Source of the DNA: JBMDXB01 sp048594885
GTDB lineage: Bacteria > Acidobacteriota > Vicinamibacteria > Vicinamibacterales > 2-12-FULL-66-21
DNA length: 64,000 nucleotides
Assembly: GCA_048594885.1 (NCBI GenBank)
Contig: JBMDXB010000113.1
Span: 1 to 64,000 of the forward strand
Direction of reading: 5' to 3'
In this document: in pieces, positions 60,031 to 64,000 of the stretch
How the letters are laid out: each line of letters begins with the position of its first letter
Position numbering within the stretch: position 1 is the first letter of the stretch
Notes under the pieces: model-generated
Databases searched by the model: none
The model's input: only the letters and a program-made list of their open reading frames with translations
Told to the model about the DNA's origin: nothing
Position numbers and translations under genes: made by a program

Positions 60031-60736
60031 GAGCGGTAGCCTGTCGCGAATCATTCTGTTGTTTGGGCTTCCATTCCCGGTAGCCCACATAGGCGAGTTG
60101 CGCCACGAAGCTCGCGACAAACCAGAAGGCTACCCGCCGGGACTGCCAGGTCGGTTCATTTTCCGCCGCATACACGCCGACGAGAATGCTGTTCACCACC
60201 GCCACCAATTGCGCCAGTCCGCCGCGAAACGGCGACCGCAGCGCACCCGGGGAGTCAGGCAGGAACCACGACATCATTGAAGGCAGCTTCCACTTCGTGA
60301 GCTTCGCCGCGAGCTTTGGAAACGGGAATCGCGACATCATTGAAGGCCGCTTCCGCTTCGTGAGCTTCGCCGCGAGCTCTGGAGACAGGAATACGCGGCG
60401 GATCTCGTCAAGGCGCCGGAAGATATCGTCCGTCGTCTCGTTGCGGTGAATGATCCGCAACAGCGTAAACAGTCCGATCAGCAAGAGCGAGACCGCCGCA
60501 GCCTTCACTAGCTCGGGAGCCACTTTCACTAGCTCGGGAGCCATGGGATCGTTACCCGGCTTCGTCGCCAGCGCGATCAAGCCCGCCAGGACCGCAGTAA
60601 CGAAGGTGATGAAGAAGTTGACGCGCCGTTCACCGACCGCTTCGTTCTCGGAGAGCGCATCGGACAACCTTTCGAACTCGTTCAACAAGAACGACAGCGC
60701 GTCGCTCTGCTCCACATTCTTGGCGGCGATCGTCAC
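60014..60736 (-). CDS. Two/three-TM membrane protein with internal repeats, partner of the CYTH protein
   Basis: A 240-aa protein starting at GTG 60736 (GGAGG 6 nt upstream). An N-terminal helix (LSFLLNEFERLSDALSENEA) precedes TM1 (VNFFITFVTAVLAGLIAL) and TM2 (AAAVSLLLIGLFTLLRII); a third hydrophobic segment is FWFVASFVAQLAYVGY. The helix-TM-TM start recalls SLATT-type effector membrane proteins, but this is only a shape similarity. Two DNA-level tandem repeats (63 bp and 21 bp units) are coding here, giving PELVKVAPELVKAA and two copies of AAKLTKxKxPSMMS. Confidence 0.7.
   Translation of the reverse strand: MTIAAKNVEQSDALSFLLNEFERLSDALSENEAVGERRVNFFITFVTAVLAGLIALATKPGNDPMAPELVKVAPELVKAAAVSLLLIGLFTLLRIIHRNETTDDIFRRLDEIRRVFLSPELAAKLTKRKRPSMMSRFPFPKLAAKLTKWKLPSMMSWFLPDSPGALRSPFRGGLAQLVAVVNSILVGVYAAENEPTWQSRRVAFWFVASFVAQLAYVGYREWKPKQQNDSRQATAHEPPA
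60264..60389 (-). repeat. 63-bp tandem repeat inside the membrane-protein gene
   Basis: Two copies of a 63-bp (21-codon) unit; the 47-bp cores at 60269-60315 and 60332-60378 differ at 2 positions. Coding LAAKLTKxKxPSMMS, in frame. A separate 21-bp tandem duplication lies at 60504-60524 and 60525-60545 (TTCACTAGCTCGGGAGCCA). Confidence 0.85.
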
Positions 60737-60790
60737 ATGCAGCCTCCTGCGAAAAGAGCGACAATCATACGGCTCAAGAGGGCTCAGGGA

Positions 60791-60818
60791 GACGCTCACG
60801 TCGTCACGTTGAGACGCA
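60791..60818 (+). repeat. Remnant of a carboxypeptidase-regulatory-like gene 3' end
   Basis: Matches 26 of 28 bases with 56156-56183, including the stop codon of the 54.5-kb gene (the reading TLTSSR before TGA) and bases beyond it. It lies antisense to the 5' flank of the membrane-protein gene and has no gene attached. Confidence 0.65.
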
Positions 60819-60831
60819 GGCGCAAGGACGA

Positions 60832-61125
60832 TCAGTACGGCTCTTTGACGAGTTGCTTCAGGAGCTTGTGGATCTGGTCGAGCTGCATTTGAAGCTGCGC
60901 GAAACGCGTCAACTGCACGTCGAGCTGCTTGCGGATTTCGCCGAACTGATCCTCGACAACCGCGAGGATGTCCGCCCGGTTCGGCATCGGTCCCGGCGGG
61001 CCGGGCTGACCTTGTTCGCCTCGTACCCCTCGCGTGCCAGGGCGCCCGGCCGGGCCGCGCTCACCGCGTACTCCGCGCTGGCCCTTTGGTCCTCGCCGAC
61101 CTATGGTTCCCGCCATCCGCGACAT
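60832..61125 (-). CDS. Small collagen-like/coiled-coil protein, 97 aa
   Basis: Residues 6-48 are Gly-X-Y repeats rich in Arg (GPKGQRGVRGERGPAGRPGT, GVRGEQGQPGPPGPM); residues 50-97 form an amphipathic coiled coil (ILAVVEDQFGEIRKQLDVQL, RFAQLQMQLDQIHKLLKQLV). No signal peptide is seen, which is unusual for collagen-like proteins. A trimer with a coiled-coil end is likely. It lies 95 nt upstream of the two-TM membrane gene on the same strand and may be the first gene of a three-gene cluster with CYTH. Confidence 0.7.
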   Translation of the reverse strand: MSRMAGTIGRRGPKGQRGVRGERGPAGRPGTRGVRGEQGQPGPPGPMPNRADILAVVEDQFGEIRKQLDVQLTRFAQLQMQLDQIHKLLKQLVKEPY

Positions 61126-61242
61126 TCTATGCCGAACTATGTGTCAACGGCGGATTCGGCCTCTCGGATCTCAGGCTCATCCACCAGGACGGGCGGCGCC
61201 CGGAACGTGCTGCCCCGGACACCGCGCTCGTGGTGACGCCCG

Positions 61243-61764
61243 TTAGAAAGGACAGTTTCCCGGATAGGGACGATCGGCGCGCAACTGGCTCTGCGGCGTA
61301 CCGACGGGCACCATGTAGGTGACAACCGCCTCCGCGACGGCCCCGGTCTCGTTCCGCACCATGTGCGCGTGCGTCTCGGTCCCTGCTTCGACCGCCCCCG
61401 TGCCCGCCGTGAACACGTGCGGCGTGCAGGTCGGATCCTCCGCCTCGTAGACCGTCAGCGTGCCCGTCTTCACGGTGAAGAACACCGGGCCGGGGTGCGT
61501 GTGCCACCCGCTGTAACCGCCGGGCTGGAACGTCACGATCTGTGTCGCCACGTCGATCGGCTGAGGCGCCTCGAGTTCGATCTCCCAGTCGAGCGCCGCG
61601 TTCTTCCTGTTGACGTTGAAGTCGGGCATCGTCGCGCGCGAGACCGGCACGAACGAGATTCCGGACGGTGGCGTGGCGTTCACCACGAACTGTGCCGCGC
61701 CCACCAGCGCGAGAACCGCGATCACTCCCCCGAACACCTTGACGAGCCGTCGCTGTGTGTTCAT
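61243..61764 (-). CDS. Secreted cupin-domain protein
   Basis: A 173-aa exported protein with an N-terminal hydrophobic signal (VFGGVIAVLALVGAAQFVV). The cupin core is intact: FQPGGYSGWHTHPGPVFFTV (motif 1, His pair) with LTVYEAED, then the second motif VEAGTETHAHMVRNETGA. Metal binding is expected; substrate unknown. GGAGG precedes ATG 61764. Divergent from the winged-helix gene with 149 bp between starts. Confidence 0.85.
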   Translation of the reverse strand: MNTQRRLVKVFGGVIAVLALVGAAQFVVNATPPSGISFVPVSRATMPDFNVNRKNAALDWEIELEAPQPIDVATQIVTFQPGGYSGWHTHPGPVFFTVKTGTLTVYEAEDPTCTPHVFTAGTGAVEAGTETHAHMVRNETGAVAEAVVTYMVPVGTPQSQLRADRPYPGNCPF

Positions 61765-61913
61765 GACCCCCTCCTTGAGCGTGCCTCACACTACGGCGCG
61801 ACGGCCGGACGCTCAATGACGACGGGGTGAAATCAGGGTGAAAAGCAGGTAACCACGCGATCAGGCGCCGGTCGGTGCTACGATGAGGCCCCCAGCGGCG
61901 GCTCCGGCACGCC

Positions 61914-64000
61914 ATGCATACCACCGCGCGCGACTTTCACCGGGTCCGTTTCGCGGAATTCGAGCTGGACCTCCGATCTGGCGAACTGTGGAAGGACGGC
62001 GCGCGCACGGCGCTCGCCAACCAGCCGTTTCGCATCCTCGCGTTCCTCGTCGGCCACCGCGGCGTCGTCGTCACCAGGGACGAGCTGCGGTGTGAGCTGT
62101 GGCCCGAGGACACCTTCGTCGATTTCGAGCACAGTCTGAACGCGGGCATCAGGCGGTTGCGCGACGCCCTGGGCGACTCCGCCGCCTCGCCCCGCTTCAT
62201 CGAGACCATCCCGCAGCGGGGCTACCGCTTCATCGCCACCGTCGAAGAGAGCTGCGTCCCGGTTTCGCTTCCTCCCAACATTCCTGAAAGGCCCGCGCCG
62301 AACACGGCCGCCAGCCGCGCGCTGAAGGTGTGGTGGATCGCCGCCGCCGCGGCCGCCGCCCTGTCGATCGCGGTTCCGATCGCGTGGATGAACTGGCGCG
62401 TGCGATCCGCGGCCGGCGGACCGGCCGGCCGGCAGGCCGTGCGGCTGACAGCGACGTCCGGGCTCAACATCGAGCCGACGTTGTCGCCTGATGGATCGCT
62501 CGTCGCCTACGCATCGGACCGCGCCGGGAATCTCGACATCTACGTGCAGCCCGTCGCTGGCGGCGAACCGGTGAACCTGACGAGGACTGCGGCCGACGAA
62601 GCGGAGCCGTCGTTCTCGCCGGACGGCAGCGGCATCGTGTTCTCGAGGCGCGATTCCGGTCTGTTCATCGTCCCGGCGCTCGGCGGCGATCCGCGCATCG
62701 TCACGCCGACGCCGTGGGCGCGCACGCCGCGGTTCTCTCCCGACGGACGCTGGATCGCGTACTGGACGGGATTCGCCGCGTCGGTCGTCGCCGGCGGACT
62801 TCCCGGCGCGCTTGGCAGCATCTTCGTCGTGTCTTCGCAGGACGGCGACGCGCCGCGGGAGATCCGGACGCCGCTCGCCAGCGCACGGTATCCCGTCTGG
62901 TCGCCCGACGGCGCATCGATTCTGTTTCTCGGAGAAGAGGACGCGGAACGCAAGACGCACGACTGGTACGTGATCCCGCGAGACGGCGGAACCGCGGTGA
63001 AGACCGGCGTTGCCGACGCACTTCGCGCGGCAGGTCTCGGTGCCACCCTGCCCATTCCCGGCGCCTGGACCGCGCGTGACCACGCCGTCGTGTTCGCGAC
63101 CAATGAGGTGGACTCGTCGAGCGTGTGGCAGATACGCATCTCGCCGGTCACCGGCCGCGTCGAGGGAGGCCCCGAGCCGCTGACGTTCGGCACCGCGGTC
63201 GAGCGCAATCCGGTCGTTGCCGATTCCGGCCGCGTGGCCTTCACCAGCCTGGTCGAGAACATCGACATCTGGCGGCTGCCGCTCGATCCGAAGACGGGCA
63301 TGGCCGCGGGGCCGCTCGAACGTCTCACCGACAACGCGGCCAGCGATCGGCTGCGCAACGTCAGCGCGGATGGAAAGAGGGTCTTTTTCATCTCCTCGCG
63401 CACGCACCGCGACGAAGTGTGGATGAAGGACCTCGGCTCGGGACGCGAGTCGCAGTTGACGCATGCGGGCGTCGAGGAGTCATCGGCCAGTCCGAGCGGA
63501 TCGCTGGTGGCATTCGCGCGGACGCAAGCGAACACACCGATCATCGAGATCGTCGAGACGGGCGGCGGCGTGCCCGCGCGGCTCTGTGAGGGATGTTCCG
63601 GGCCTGGCGGCTGGTCCGGTGACGGGACGCGTCTGCTTTACGCGCGGGGCGATCCGTCCACGCTGCTGCTTCACGACTTTCGGTCGAACACGACACACGC
63701 GGTCGCATCGCACCCGGCGTGGCGACTGGAGCGGCCGCGTCTCTCGCCGGATGGCGCCCGCGTCGCATTTCACAGCGCGAATGCGCCGAACGTGCGGCAG
63801 GTCTACACGGTGCCGCTGGGCAAGGACGGCCCACTGTCACGCGACAAATGGATGCCTGTCGTCACGGACCATGGCTGTCATCCCAGCTGGTCACCGGACG
63901 GCGCGCGGCTGTATCACTTCTCGTTCCGCGACGGCGCCTTCTGTCCTTGGATGCAGCGACTGGAACGGCGGACGGGCGCTCCGATCGGCGCGCCCCAGGC
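61914..64000 (+). CDS. CadC-like winged-helix protein with TolB/WD40-like sensor; 3' end outside window
   Basis: At least 695 codons, open to the right edge. Residues 5-105 form an OmpR/CadC winged helix (FAEFELDLRSGELWKDGART, PFRILAFLVGHRGVVVTRDE, DFEHSLNAGIRRLRDALGDS, FIETIPQRGYRFIATVEE). A TM helix follows near 142-160 (WWIAAAAAAALSIAVPIAWM). Outside lies a TolB-type beta propeller with repeats such as EPSFSPDGSGIVFSRRDS and RTPRFSPDGRWIAYWTG. These proteins control genes from the membrane in response to periplasmic signals. The start is the ATG at 61914; the ATG at 61883 is in another frame. Confidence 0.9.
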   Translation, partial: MHTTARDFHRVRFAEFELDLRSGELWKDGARTALANQPFRILAFLVGHRGVVVTRDELRCELWPEDTFVDFEHSLNAGIRRLRDALGDSAASPRFIETIPQRGYRFIATVEESCVPVSLPPNIPERPAPNTAASRALKVWWIAAAAAAALSIAVPIAWMNWRVRSAAGGPAGRQAVRLTATSGLNIEPTLSPDGSLVAYASDRAGNLDIYVQPVAGGEPVNLTRTAADEAEPSFSPDGSGIVFSRRDSGLFIVPALGGDPRIVTPTPWARTPRFSPDGRWIAYWTGFAASVVAGGLPGALGSIFVVSSQDGDAPREIRTPLASARYPVWSPDGASILFLGEEDAERKTHDWYVIPRDGGTAVKTGVADALRAAGLGATLPIPGAWTARDHAVVFATNEVDSSSVWQIRISPVTGRVEGGPEPLTFGTAVERNPVVADSGRVAFTSLVENIDIWRLPLDPKTGMAAGPLERLTDNAASDRLRNVSADGKRVFFISSRTHRDEVWMKDLGSGRESQLTHAGVEESSASPSGSLVAFARTQANTPIIEIVETGGGVPARLCEGCSGPGGWSGDGTRLLYARGDPSTLLLHDFRSNTTHAVASHPAWRLERPRLSPDGARVAFHSANAPNVRQVYTVPLGKDGPLSRDKWMPVVTDHGCHPSWSPDGARLYHFSFRDGAFCPWMQRLERRTGAPIGAPQ

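Overview
The window is about 65% GC and looks like a chromosomal segment of an Acidobacteriota bacterium, most likely Vicinamibacteria. This rests on gene families rather than on any marker gene: three long duplicated permeases of the FtsX/MacB 'ADOP' type, one controlled by a PadR regulator; Hanks-type kinases fused to SUMF1 and hydrolase domains; carboxypeptidase-regulatory-like repeat proteins; a CadC-like winged-helix/TolB protein; and no long phage or plasmid backbone. Most genes have Shine-Dalgarno sequences.

Layout. 0-2.8 kb: the polymerase domain of a DNA ligase D, an SDR oxidoreductase, a small acidic protein and a 2Fe-2S ferredoxin. 2.8-8.7 kb: two ADOP permeases and their PadR repressor, with a clear promoter/operator. 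8.7-14.5 kb: two tRNA-Arg genes, a GntR/ABC-2 transporter operon, a zinc-ribbon protein, an L,D-transpeptidase, a DinB protein and tRNA-Lys. 14.5-22.4 kb: a low-density accessory region starting directly at the tRNA-Lys 3' end. It holds three small conserved-looking proteins, IS21 debris, frameshifted GIY-YIG and ParE-like genes beside an intact antitoxin, an alpha/beta-hydrolase pseudogene and an intact TIR-domain protein. 22.4-27.1 kb: VapBC, a serine hydrolase, a zinc metallopeptidase, MscL, a 36-residue ORF and a FISUMP-type protein. 27.2-30.7 kb: a tight four-gene operon linking a Ras/Rab-like small GTPase to a trans-envelope OmpA protein. 30.9-37.5 kb: secreted and envelope proteins.

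37.5-56.2 kb is the most rearranged part. A SecA2-like ATPase with a C-terminal membrane anchor, an ADOP permease and a kinase-SUMF1-hydrolase gene are followed by a mosaic of partial copies of the same genes, and then by a second, intact kinase-SUMF1-hydrolase gene. In the first copy a single in-frame TGA separates the kinase from the SUMF1/hydrolase part. In the mosaic, the intact 270-codon membrane protein at 46.9 kb is the parent-like form of a deleted remnant at 40.1 kb.

56.2-64 kb holds a methyltransferase, a beta-helix protein, a ligase-like remnant, an outer-membrane-like protein, a CYTH / two-TM membrane / collagen-like cluster, a cupin, and a winged-helix/TolB protein that runs off the right edge.

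The best candidates for little-described biology are the small-GTPase envelope operon, the CYTH-membrane-collagen cluster and the kinase-SUMF1-hydrolase fusion family. Family assignments come from reading motifs by eye. No database search was possible.
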